Assembly (NCBI RefSeq): GCF_004027225.2
Contig: NC_044284.2
Location: forward strand, 14,364,501 to 14,428,500
Origin: Strigops habroptila
Lineage: Eukaryota > Chordata > Aves > Psittaciformes > Psittacidae
Length of the DNA stretch: 64,000 nt
Reading direction: 5' to 3'
In this document: positions 48,656 to 60,065 of the stretch, piece after piece
Numbering within the stretch: the stretch's first letter is position 1
How the letters are laid out: each line of letters starts with the position of its first letter
Notes under the pieces: generated by a model
The model's input: the letters and a program-made list of their open reading frames with translations, nothing else
The model's database searches: none
What the model was told of the DNA's origin: nothing
Translations under genes and position numbers: made by a program

Positions 48656-51600
48656 GAACTGCCTTCAAAGTGTGGCCAATTTCATATTTTTCTGCTTTGG
48701 CCTTCCAACTTGTAAAAACTGGAATACAATTGTCCACTACTTATTTAGCATCCCGTGATTGCAAGATATTGCAAACTTTCCTTTGCTAATACAAAATATA
48801 CTAGTGGATGAATATAATTTTTTAAAGCAAATTATATTAATCACCATTATTATTTAGCCAGCTCATCTCTGTTGCACATTTGAAAGAAACTTGGTCTTTC
48901 AGGCTCTTTGAGTGGTTATATAATCAGCATTCCTCGCAAATATTTGACTCACTAGAGCTAGCAATCATATTTTCCTGGCAAGTTGCGCAGTGCTGGGTGC
49001 AAATAGAGTCAGAGAATTAGAAAATGTGAAAATCAGTATTTCCATTTACTTGATCCTACTCATCCCATGCGTTTCTACTGTATTTTTTCCTTCTTTGCTT
49101 TGTCTTTCTCTAAATATCTCCTGAAATATGCTATTGCCAGTTCATTTAGGTTACTGAATGGGTAAGACCATGGTCAGCTAACAGACATACCTGCTTACAC
49201 TTTCGTAGGTTTTTAGGGTGTGCCATTCCGTTCTTCCAGTGTAAGTCCAACTTCCATTCTTTTCATGATCCAAATTGGCAGTCAGTGGTTTATGTTGACG
49301 TGAAAAACACAAAAAGAAGAAATTTCATAGCTAATGTAAGTTACAATTCCATTGTTTTCTTCTTACACTACTTGTGACCAAAAGCAGCAGAATAAAAGAT
49401 TTCATGTCTCAAGTGGAAGAGAAAAATCTATGGAGGAGAAAATCTTTAGAGAGAATAGGTTGTTGGGAATGAGGAGGAGTTTTGTGTGCATGTTTTAACC
49501 AGTGATCATCTGGCTGCCTTATGAATCTGTAACACTGAACATTGCCTGCAGTTCAGATACTCAAAACGCAGAAATTAATAAAACAAAAAAGTATAAAAGT
49601 CACACATGGGGGAAAACATATCTTTGCAATCCATTATTCACTTTTGCAAATACTACAGACAATCCTCAGCTTTCTTTTCTACTTAATTTAGTTAGTAGCA
49701 CAGACTCAAAGGTGATGCTGAAGTTGAAAGAGAACAGCAGCTATGGCAATAGGAAATAAGGTTGATTTTAATGAATGGCAAAAGTTACGCAGTACAAAGC
49801 TCTATGATGTGCCACACTGTCCTAGAGAAAAGAATTCATGGCCCAGTCCTATAAACAGGTTGGTGCTTTATGCCTGTGAGAGATGTCCATAAGGACCAAA
49901 CCCATACCTGTGTGGTATCCAAGAGGAAGAAGAAAATTTGAAACGTCATGTTTGATTGCAAGTTAGGCAGGTCTGTCAATCCTGCCATGCTTCATGGTAA
50001 TGCATCACCTGTAATGATCTGCAAATTTCTGACCATTTGCTGTTTGGCAACCCACCAAAAAGGCAGACTCTCCTGATATTCCAAGCAGAATTAAAGGCCA
50101 GCGATCTGACAATTTGCAGGCATGTTAATCTGTGGCATGTAATACATAGGTTCATCTGCATCTGTGCCATAAATCCTGTGTATTTGGGCCACACTGTCCT
50201 TGATTTATGCAAAAAGGAGGTTAAGTATTTTGGTATTTCAGTTTTAAAATGTTAAGAAAAAAACCTTGTATTTTATATTTTCTCTTTTACTTAAACTAGT
50301 GGAGATGTAATTTAAGGAACCACGTTGGCACGTGCCATTGACAAGATTTAAAAGTTTCTTTAGGAGTCTAGCAAACAAGGGGCTGGATTGCACTGCTGAA
50401 TTTGCTTCAGCTTGTTCAGTGCAAAAGAAAAACTGAAAAGTCAGGCTTTGACTAACTGTGTGTTCCCTTTGAAGAAAGAATTGTGATTGTTGGCAGAGGA
50501 AGGAAGGAGCTAGGACAAAACAAGGGAAGGAAGAAGTTTTTTAATTTCCACCAGCCAGCTACTTCTTTTTTGCTGCCAAGATTGCAAGTCTCATTTACAA
50601 AATAAACATGAATCTGTTTATATATTATTTAAATTACAGACAATTACATGTATTTTGGGTTGAAACCTTTGAGTATTCAGAGAAGGGAAAAAGAGGGAAA
50701 TATGCATATGAAGCAAAGGTCATTTTGATGTCAACAAATAATAGCCCCAGTCAGAAAGAAAAAAAAGCTTTCTGGCTACATTTAACATATTTTTAACTTC
50801 GTGCATAATTCTTTCCTTTTTAATGTTATCTCCTATTACAGAGACATGGTCAGAGATCTGAAAATACTTTGGTCTACAGCTTAGGTGTTTCAATCTCTAA
50901 ATATTTAAACTTATTAAAAAAAGTATGCTTGAAAATCAAAAGTGAAGAAGGCCTCCCTGTACTCCTTCTTGAATAATTTATTTTGGATATAACTGGGGCC
51001 AAAAAGTGTCAAAATAAAAGAACTGTCCTGAGAAATTTGATAATTGCCTTAATTATTTAATGTAACATATCTTAAGACTCATGATGATAGTATAAAGTTT
51101 GAAGTTATGAACTAAGCTGTGAGGATCTTTTCTGCAGCAACATTTACTGTCTCAGCTATTATGAACAAATTTTGAACATTTCAATATTATTTTCTAATAC
51201 CCAGCCAAAAGACATGCATACTTGTTTAATAAAAAAGAAATTAGGCAGGGACACACCATTACAAAACTTAGCAGCCACTTAATTATAACTTGTTTTAAAA
51301 ATGTTTATCTATGCAACCTTCCCAGATGAAATAAGGGAAAAAATGTTTGTAAACATTAAAAAAAAATTGCATTACTTTTTTTGTTGTCATATTATAGGTA
51401 CAAGTCTCACCAGAAAGAAAAGGAAGAGTTCTGACTTTTGCATAAACAGCCTCCACAGAAACGGAGGCCTCTATGAGATTGCAAGGATCATTTCTAAACT
51501 AAGAACGGAAAGAATTCACTTCTGCAAAACATGTTCTTTAAACAGTAATACTGCTAGAACAGAAACTTAATGATAGGGACACAATGGGAACACAGTTTAA

Positions 51601-51887
51601 GGAATCTGTAGCAAATTTAGCTAGAGATCAATGGTAAGGAGGCTATTTGACTCAGTTTCCATTGATGTAATGTTTTACATAATTAGAAGCATAATACCTT
51701 TTGTGCATTATGTTAAAATTCTACCTTCTGTTTTTTTACTATATACGTATGATAGTGATTCTGAAACAAATATTTTCTCTGCCCCTAAGGAACACAGGTG
51801 GAGTAATGGGACAACACCCAGAAATAAAATGTTAAAAATTTGTGAAAATAAATAGTGAACTTCTGAAAATGAAGCAATGTTGTAAAG
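48656..51887. other. No gene identified; part resembles conserved non-coding DNA
   Basis: 48770-49010 is AT-rich with TATATTAATC and CAATCAT-type motifs and may be conserved regulatory DNA. The rest shows nothing specific. Confidence 0.22.
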
Positions 51888-51910
51888 AAAAAAAAAAAAA
51901 AAAAAAAAAA
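51888..51910 (+). repeat. A23 run after AATAAA-containing sequence
   Basis: A run of 23 A follows within 70 bp of two AATAAA motifs (near 51826 and 51847). This could be the tail of an old retroposed transcript; no parental coding sequence is recognisable upstream. Confidence 0.45.
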
Positions 51911-52344
51911 TCAAGCAGCCACAATTTACCTTTAAGAATTTGGGGTTTTGTCAGGTTACATCCAACAGAATCACATATTCAAACGGGCTTTGGAGCAAGC
52001 TGTAGGTGCCATATGTATACTAAAAAATATGCAGGATTATAACTGTAGTTCAGAAACTTACCTATAACAGTGTCACCATAAACATTCAGATGTTCTATTC
52101 ACATAAACAAGGTGCAAGCAGGAAAAAAATCGTGTCAGTCATTGGAGTCTTCATTCAGTTGCCAAATACCCTCAAGGTCCTATGCAGCTCAAGAGCCAAA
52201 GAAAATAGGAAAGGCAGCAATCTCTGAGAAACTTTCTATCCCTTTTCAGCTTGTGAGACTTGGAATCCCGTAGGATGTTTTAAAAGCCAGGCAGTTTCTG
52301 AGGAAAGCACTGCAAGGTGAAGAAAAAAGTGTTACATTTTTGAC

Positions 52345-52395
52345 ATTTTCCACAAAAAATAAAAAAAATAAAAATAATAATAAAAAAAAATTTTA
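52345..52395. repeat. A-rich low-complexity tract
   Basis: About 50 bases of A runs interrupted by single T (AAAATAATAATAAAA type). Confidence 0.85.
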
Positions 52396-53940
52396 ATTAT
52401 TAAGGTCCATTAAGTTTGAAATAATTTAGTTCTAGACAACAGCGTTTTCCAACTTATCCATAACCATCAGGAAAACCTCTTTCTTCTGTACATCTTCCTC
52501 AATTGGCATTGCTGAATGGAAAATTTTTGCCCTTATATAGTCTGAAGACTCAGTAGCTGATAGGGAAAGATTTTGGAGCTAAAATTCAGGTTTTAATGGC
52601 TCTGTCAGAGTTGATATTTGAATAAATATGTAAAAACATAAGTCCGTACTTGGAAGAAATAAGTCTTTATCAGAAGTTGTAATGCTGTTGTATTTCTTTT
52701 TCTTTCCATCCCAAACCCTGATTTGCATTTTACTCTAAATCTATTTAGTGTATGGAAATGTCTGAATGCCCTCCTCTCCTGTTACTGAAAACATATTTAG
52801 TGAAGACTGAATTAAAACCTTCCTTTCTAATTATATGAAGTTTCATAAGAAACCTTCCCCTGCTGCACACAGACTTATTGGGAACAGTGAAAAGATAGAA
52901 AATGCTCATGATATGTAAGTCACTGACAGTACTTCTTGTTTGTTTGTTTAAATCTGTTATTGGAAGGAAAACTTCAGACATGAGCTTCACAGGACTTTAC
53001 ATTGCTGGTTTTCTATGTACTTGTCATTTAATGAATACATAGTTAGGTCCAGTCAGGGACACAGTCAGTGGAAATACACCTCTTGATACCAGCTGACAAC
53101 AAAGCTGTGGGTGGGCTTCTAAATTCCTGTCTGTGGAACTGACTGTGATTAAGAGAAAGGGAATTACAAGGAGCATACAGAGTCATAGTAGTGCAACTAG
53201 CAGGGCCTGTGCTTCCACGCTCTGCTCTTACTGCAGAAGCAGTACATTAGCAGCATTTTAAGGATGTTTCCTGAAATTAATATCCATCTAGACACATTTA
53301 AACACCTCCATAAATAGGGATTTAAAATATTTTGAAAAATAACTACTAGTCTAAATTTTGTTTCTTTTGTGGAAGCTATAGATGATTTTGTTGTGACATG
53401 TTGCCTCTGAATTCTCTTTTATTGCTGACAATAACTATATAGTAAACTATAGGTATTAAAAATACGTTGCTGTATTTTCTGTAGGGGGCAGTCTGATCAA
53501 AGGTTTTGCTTTGTTTTCTAGTAGGAAAAACATTGGGAAAAACTGTTTTGCCAAACCAACATGTAGAACATTAATGATCAATGTCCAGAATGTTTTCAGT
53601 GCTGGTTAACTAGAATTATTTCAGATTTTTTCTAGTGGAGTATTCAGACTGAGTCATGTAGAAATTAATATTTATGTTCCCTCTGACCTCAAGCATCCAT
53701 GGCCTTGTACAAGGTCACATAAGGAGACTATGGAAAGCTTCCAGATAACTTACTTGATAATTTCTCTCCTTAGTTCAGCAATCTGTGTATGTGATATACA
53801 CCACATGGTTTTTGGTGCATTCAGAAGCACATTAAGTTCTCATAAAATTCATTTTATAGCTATTTAATTGTGAATGACGAGAACTGAAAATATATAAGGA
53901 ACATTGTGGCAGGGAGATAAATTGCAAAGGACAGCATTTT

Positions 53941-53955
53941 GCTGCTGCTGCTGCT
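53941..53955 (+). repeat. (GCT)5 triplet repeat
   Basis: Five tandem GCT units; short and probably stable. Confidence 0.9.
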
Positions 53956-54191
53956 GGGGCTATTTTTAAATCTGGCAACGATTCTGTCACTATTAGACAC
54001 ACTGTTTTCCCCCAAAAGATATTCTGAACACAGCATAAAATTCCCAATCCTAAGACTAAGAATTTCAGAAAAATAGAATGTGAAAACAGCTGTCTGGGTT
54101 CTTAAAATCTTTCTTGGATCTCCTAAAATGATTTTTCCAGAGCTACTGTCTTCTGTGTTTTCCAGACATATTTGAAGTCTTAAAAATATTT

Positions 54192-54299
54192 CTTATTGTC
54201 ATGGTTTAACCCCAGCCAGCAACTAAGCACCACACAGCTGCTCATACCATCTACTATGAAGAAAATTAACTCTATCCCAGCCAAAACCAGCACACTTAT
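54192..54299 (+). mobile_element. Short solo LTR remnant with 5-bp target duplication
   Basis: An element of 98 bp (54197-54294) starts TGTCATGGTTTAACCCCAGC and ends AGCCAAAACCAGCACA, the two ends of an LTR that is frequent in non-galliform bird genomes. The direct repeats CTTAT at 54192-54196 and 54295-54299 are identical, as expected for a 5-bp target duplication of an ERVL-type (ERV3) element. Full LTRs of this kind are several hundred bases. Here the middle is missing near 54248, so the left and right ends are joined. There is no internal viral coding sequence. The family is recognised from memory of its end sequences. Confidence 0.68.
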
Positions 54300-56940
54300 A
54301 CAGATACAAATGCACATGATACAAATTAAAAGTCATGGTTCAGATCAGAAGGACCAATGAGTCAACCATATATGCAGCAACATAATGAAGCAAATTATAA
54401 GAAAAACTGAAATGGAATATGAAGGATTTCCTTAAAGCCTGAATAGGAGAAACTCAGATCACACTGAATATTATGTTTCATACAGGGCGTTATTTACCAG
54501 TTGAAAATGTGGACTAGGAGGCAGAACCTAGAATGATGAAATTCCAGTACCCAAGAACCACAGACATCTCTGGAATTGTATGCAGTTCTTCGCAGCAAAA
54601 TTAAAAAGTTCAGGACTCAGAACTTTCTAGAACTACAATGTCTTTCAAAGGACAGACTGAAACAAAACTGTTCTGCTTCAGAATGAATCTTCAAATACAT
54701 ACATTTGCCTAGAATGAGAATAATAGAAATACCACTGGAAAGAACATTTTGGGATCAATAGAACAGTATAATGAAAATTACATTAGTTGGAAAAAATTAG
54801 ATGGGGGTTGAAAACGACAGAAAGCTTCATTCTATTCACCTGTGTTAGCTTGAAGGACAAACATGAAGGTCTTTATTTACTAGGTTCCATTATGAATTTT
54901 CAGTTGCTCTGTTAACCTGGGGCCAAGGCAATAAACAAGCTTGTTCCTTTTAACTTTTAAATCAACTTTGAAAGGCCAGTGGTACTGAGTTAAATAGGAG
55001 CTATTGCTAATATGGCTGCACCCATTTATACCAGCATAGAACTTAGCCCACTACTGGAACAAACAATTCACTCACTACTTTCTCTATTATTCAGAAAAAA
55101 AAAAAAAAAAGATGAAAATCCTGTTGGAACAACCCCAAGATACATATTTTATTAATTTCATGTATTTATTTATTTTTAAGATAAAAAGATAGAGATCTGA
55201 GAGGGATACTCATTAGTACAGGTAAGTTTGGGTGGTCCTCTCTTAGAAGCCCCAAGGGATAATTACATTCATTGGCCACTTGGAACTGGGGGCAATTTTA
55301 TGACTGCTTTCCTGAGAGTGACGGACACAGATCTGGGGGTAACTGTCACTGCTCTTGTCTTCCCCCTCTACTGATGCAGGCACTACAGCTACAGCAACTC
55401 AGGACTCTGCAGGGCCACACATGGGCATGAAGCCTTATGTCCTCCTTCCCAAGAAATAACTTGTGATTTTTTTATTCCCTGAGCAACTTCTCCTTGCCTT
55501 CTCCAAGAAAAGATGCAGGAGAAGCATCTTAGATGCCGAAACCAAGATCTGGGCTACCAGCTAGCCCTGCCAAAGTTAGTTATATGGGATAGAAACCTGT
55601 TTTCTTGATAGAAGTCCAAGTACAGATGTGAAAAGGATTGGGGGGGGGGGAAGGATTAGGGGGGAAATAAAGGAGCAACCAAATCCTCTTCAGTACAGAA
55701 GGCTGAAACTAGGTTTCCACCTACTTAGTTACAAAAGGGGGAGTTGCAGGGAAAACATTTTTATGGCTGCAGAAAATAACAAACTACAAGCATTCAAAAC
55801 CATGTAAAATAGCTCATATCTATTAAAAATACTTCCGTTTTTCTTAACCATTTATAAGGCCTATGTCTATCTGCTACGAGATTGTATCAGGACCCTCATT
55901 TATATTCTTGTTACACCCCATATCCTTGTTGATGTCTAACCATAAATCTCTATCAGCATAATAATTGCAAAATATCATGTAATTAATCTACATGAGTACG
56001 ATGGTTCTCCCAGCTCATAAAAACTATTAGTTATAATGGCCACATTAATTACAAGAGTAAGACCAACTTAGGGTTTTGTTTGGCATTAACTTTTCTTTTC
56101 TAAAAATGTTGTCAAACGCTGAACTCCCACAACCTTTGTTTCATTTTGATTTCCTACTGCCTTCAGCATCAACTAATCTTATGTCTTCACAAATGCAGAA
56201 TGCTAGTGCTCCTATAGGATACTCATCTTTACCACAGATCTCTCAGTAATGCCATGTCGGTATTACTGAGTCTCCCTTTTCAGATTCCTTTTAGAGAAGT
56301 TCTACAGATTTGTAGGCATGAGATTTTTATAAAAGCTTACTGAATTTAGGAAAATATACTAATCTTCTAAAATTGGGTCATTTCACGGAAATATGCCTGT
56401 TACAGAGTTATCAGATCCATCTTCCAGGAAAATTGTCAGATCTCAATAACAGCACTTAGTCATTCTTTCACAGTATGACTCCCACCCTTAATCATCATCA
56501 GTAAAGCTAGACCTTGCCTGTTTGATCCTGCTAGAGAAGTTATTAAACCATGTTGCTTTGGCTGAGCAATATCTTAATGGGGAAATACTGCAAAATGGAA
56601 AGCTAAACTAAATGTTTTCTAAGCTAAAGGTTTTAATGCACTGGAAGAAAGCTTCTAAATCAAAAAAGAATGGCCCAAAATTCAAACCAGAAGACACAGT
56701 CGTTGCTTATCCATTCCTGCCTATCTTCAACATGGAAGAAATAATAAACAGCATAAAAGGCTGAAGACCTACCTGAAACAGAAATGGTAACATCAATAGT
56801 CAGATGCTAAGGAATGTGACTTTGCCAATTATTGCTCTTATCTTCCATAGTCTAATTGGGAGCTTGCATGAATAGTTACTGGATGAGAACGGATAGCAGG
56901 GAAAGGCGAGTCAAGATCTGTCACAATGGGATCGCTTGCT
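54300..56940. other. No gene identified
   Basis: AT-rich. Contains A runs (about 55092-55110) and a G10 run at about 55640 followed by GGGGGG, a G-rich tract that might form a quadruplex. Confidence 0.3.
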
Positions 56941-56944
56941 GTCA

Positions 56945-57030
56945 GACAGTGCCAGGCAGGGCGGCGGTGGCTTGGCCGCCGTGGCTCCCCACGCGAGCTG
57001 GCTGCATCTGTGAGGATGGGGGAGCGTGCT
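56945..57030. other. Small CpG-containing GC-rich patch with hairpin
   Basis: GC-rich island of about 80 bp with about seven CpG. CGGCGG at 56962-56967 pairs with CCGCCG at 56976-56981. It sits within a 149-codon plus-strand frame (ATG at 56868, stop before 57318) that has no recognisable product. Confidence 0.45.
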
Positions 57031-57317
57031 GGTGCCCTAGGGCAAAATTCTACCCGTCTGATGAAAACATGGATGAGTGGCTCGTGCTTTCTGTAAAACA
57101 TTCTCATACTGCTAGTTTTAATGAGGCAGTGCCCAATACCCCATGCACATCTTCACATAGCCGTGCCCTTCTGTGCCTCCTCACTGAAATGAATGCATCA
57201 TTTCAGGCTCTCAACCCCGTAGACTCTCCAGTGCTTCATATCCCCATCTTTAATCTTGAACAGATCCTGGACGTCAGTACTGTTCTCACACAAGCAGATG
57301 GCCTACCAAAGGGCTAG

Positions 57318-59700
57318 TGCAAAACGCTAATGGTTCTGTTTCTGGAACAAGAAAGAAAAAAGAAAGAATAAAGAGAAAAAAAACAAAGAAAAAAACAAAG
57401 ACAACTGAATCTGTTTGGACGTTAACATTGAACAGAAGCAGCATCTAATCAAAGTGTGTCTAGAGCAGGAAACAAAGGTAAAACTGGCTGAAGTGTGTTG
57501 AAAGCAGTTTGGGAAGGCACTGTAAAACAACCAAATAGTTTGGAACTTGTACACTGTCACAAGAATGTAATTGTGAAGCAGCCAACAATGAAATAAATCT
57601 ACTGTATCAAACCGAAATAAGGACAAAACAATTATACTGTGTAGTCAATCCCTAAATAATGTAGAGTAGGTATCACAGCAAACATGACTGAATTAATCTG
57701 CAAACCATGTGGCTGTCAATTAAGAAAGATATTAACATGTTGTTAGGCACAAATTCATTATCTATTAAAGGATACTGGATAAAAACATGCTACAGTCTTG
57801 CCATTTAGGTTAGTAAAGGTATGTTTAATTTCTAATTTATATGGGGTTTGGTGTTTCTGGGTCTATAATAAATAAGGAAGAAAAAGAATTATGGGAGTGT
57901 TGTAAAAGTATTTCAATTAACTTTTTATTATTATATCCTAAAACGTGTATTGTAAGTCCTGTCCTTTATCCAGAATTAGACATGGACGATAATTACCTTG
58001 TCATTTATGGCATACTCTTGTTTTTAAGAGATACATGATGCTTGCCTAAATGAACTTTAGGATTGATTAATAGAAGTTCTTTTTATTCAATGGAACTGTG
58101 ATTTGCTATGTGTACTGCTAAAGGATTCAGTTGGTGACACTATTTAAATAACTGGAAGTTGACTGCACACGTAAATGAATGGAGACTGCATTCTGTCATG
58201 AATTTGTTCAGTTTTTAAAGATCCCAGTGAAATATTCTCAATATTGATCAGCCAGAAGCTGCATGCATTTAAACAGAGAAATCTTAATCTTTAAGACAAA
58301 TATAAATAAGATAAAATTAAAATTAGCTGGGGAGACTTTATGTGACCATGCCCCCAGCTTTATTTTTAAAGGTGTAAAATATTTCTGATTTTCATCTAGT
58401 GATTTTATGTAAAAGGCGCAGAGATTCTCTGAAAGAGAGACCAGTATATAAGTTTTCTCCTTCCTTTCTTCTCTGCAGGTGAGTGCCTTAAACAGTAAAC
58501 TCTAGAGTCATGTTCCTTGTTGCTTGCTCCCGTCTGTCTTAGTTTCCTTCCTGCAAGCCGCTCTCAGTCCTTAAAGAAATAAAAAAGCCATAAGCACTGA
58601 GGACAGGACTTCATAGCTTGGAAAGATGAAAGGTCCTTCCTTAGAGCTTTAACTGAAGCCATAATTGTAAACTTATCTTCCAAAGTGTCAAAGGGAAAAT
58701 GTTTTCTTTTTCTTGTGCAGGTTTTCCTACATATGAAGACATTTTTTCCTATCATTAGGTGCTTCAAAACCAGAAAGACAAGCAAAAAAACCCCAACTGC
58801 TATTTTCTGTGCTAGCATTTGCATTCCATTTACAGTATTTGCACTGGGCATGTTTAGACATGTCCCTTTTTTTTTTTATAAGTTTCCCCAGTTCAACTGG
58901 AGCAACAACATTCAGATGTTGCATCAGTTCAGCACTAGGTGGAAAAACTAACTAAAATCTTAACAAGCCTTTTTATCACTTGATTAGATACTTCTAATTG
59001 GGGTAGCTGATTAATTGATAACAAAAGTATTTAACTCTTTTCCACCTTGTTTCCTGTGTGTAGCTAAAGAATTTTCTAGGGGCAGTAACTGAAGATGATT
59101 AATTTTTGAATGCATGATTGCAACTTTAATAATACAATAACACTCAGCATTTAATCATTAATCTTTAAGAATAGCTGTTATAAGTTTAAAGCTTAGTACT
59201 TTATAGTTTTCATGTTTTATAAAAATATTTCAAATTACTTCAAAGAATCTAATGCATTAATGTTTGCTTCCATACGTGCATCAGGAATTAATTATTACAA
59301 CAGAATATTAAATTGGATTTTATATATTATTCCAGACAAGTCTTTGTAACTATCCTGTATGACCAGATAGCAAGGAAACTGTGGCTGGATGCTGTTTCCT
59401 TTCATGGGGTTACAGCATAAACAAGGATCTGGTCACAGTGATTAAAGGGATTCTAAAAGTTACAACAAACACCGCAGTCAAGCATGAGATTAATTGGTAG
59501 ATCAACTACACACTGGCTCCATAGGCGAGCAGGAGTCAACCTCCGGCAGCAATACAAAAGTAAACTGCCTCTGGCAACTTAATCAGGATGACTTCAATAC
59601 CAGTTGTTACTGGAGCAAAACCAAATGCTGCCAAGAGGTGCCAAAGAGTGCAGGGACCTAGGAACCTGGGCTCCTGTTCATACCAACACGCTAAGACAGA
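57318..59700. other. AT-rich non-coding DNA, possible regulatory element near 58980-59360
   Basis: 58980-59360 carries many TAAT-type cores (TTGATTAGAT, GATTAATTGATAAC, AATCATTAATC, GGAATTAATTATT). It resembles conserved non-coding DNA of gene deserts. No exon was identified. Confidence 0.22.
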
Positions 59701-59729
59701 AGATGGCATGCACAAAGCAGAGTGAGGAA

Positions 59730-59945
59730 AAAGAACTATTACTATTCCCATTTCACAGACAGAACATGGAGCTTCTGGGAGAAGCTGTCCTCTTCTGCTT
59801 GCAGTGAGAGCAGCAACAGTAGCTGCTTTTAGTAGCCAAACTAAATGCAGAATGGCACCGTGCCACAGACATCTCCTAAATGTGGCAAGGACAGAAAAGG
59901 AATACAGTCAGATGGTCTGCAAAGCCACTGCCTTAACCACAGCTC
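59730..59945 (-). repeat. Possible MIR/CORE-SINE-derived fragment
   Basis: TATTACTATTCCCATTTCAC followed later by GATGGTCTGCAAAGCC and CTTAACCAC follows the order of an inverted MIR, with about 100 extra bases between. Weakly supported. Confidence 0.3.
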
Positions 59946-60042
59946 CCTTTCCATTGCCCAAGTCTCCCTCGACTGCTGTGCTGTCAGAGGAGATTCACAC
60001 AAGAGCAAGGGAAAATGCACTTTGTTAAAAGACTATCCTGTT

Positions 60043-60065
60043 CAATTCCTTCTGCAATTCCTTCT
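60043..60065 (+). repeat. Tandem duplication of CAATTCCTTCT
   Basis: Two copies with a period of 12 bases. Confidence 0.85.

Noticed and set aside
53372..53400. GGAAGCTATAGATGATTTTG resembling miR-7
   Set aside because: Mismatches in the seed and no pairing arm downstream.
56868..57317. 149-codon plus-strand open frame, the longest in the window
   Set aside because: By rough estimate about three stop-free runs of this length are expected by chance in this amount of sequence on six frames. The product matches nothing I know and has no splice or promoter support.
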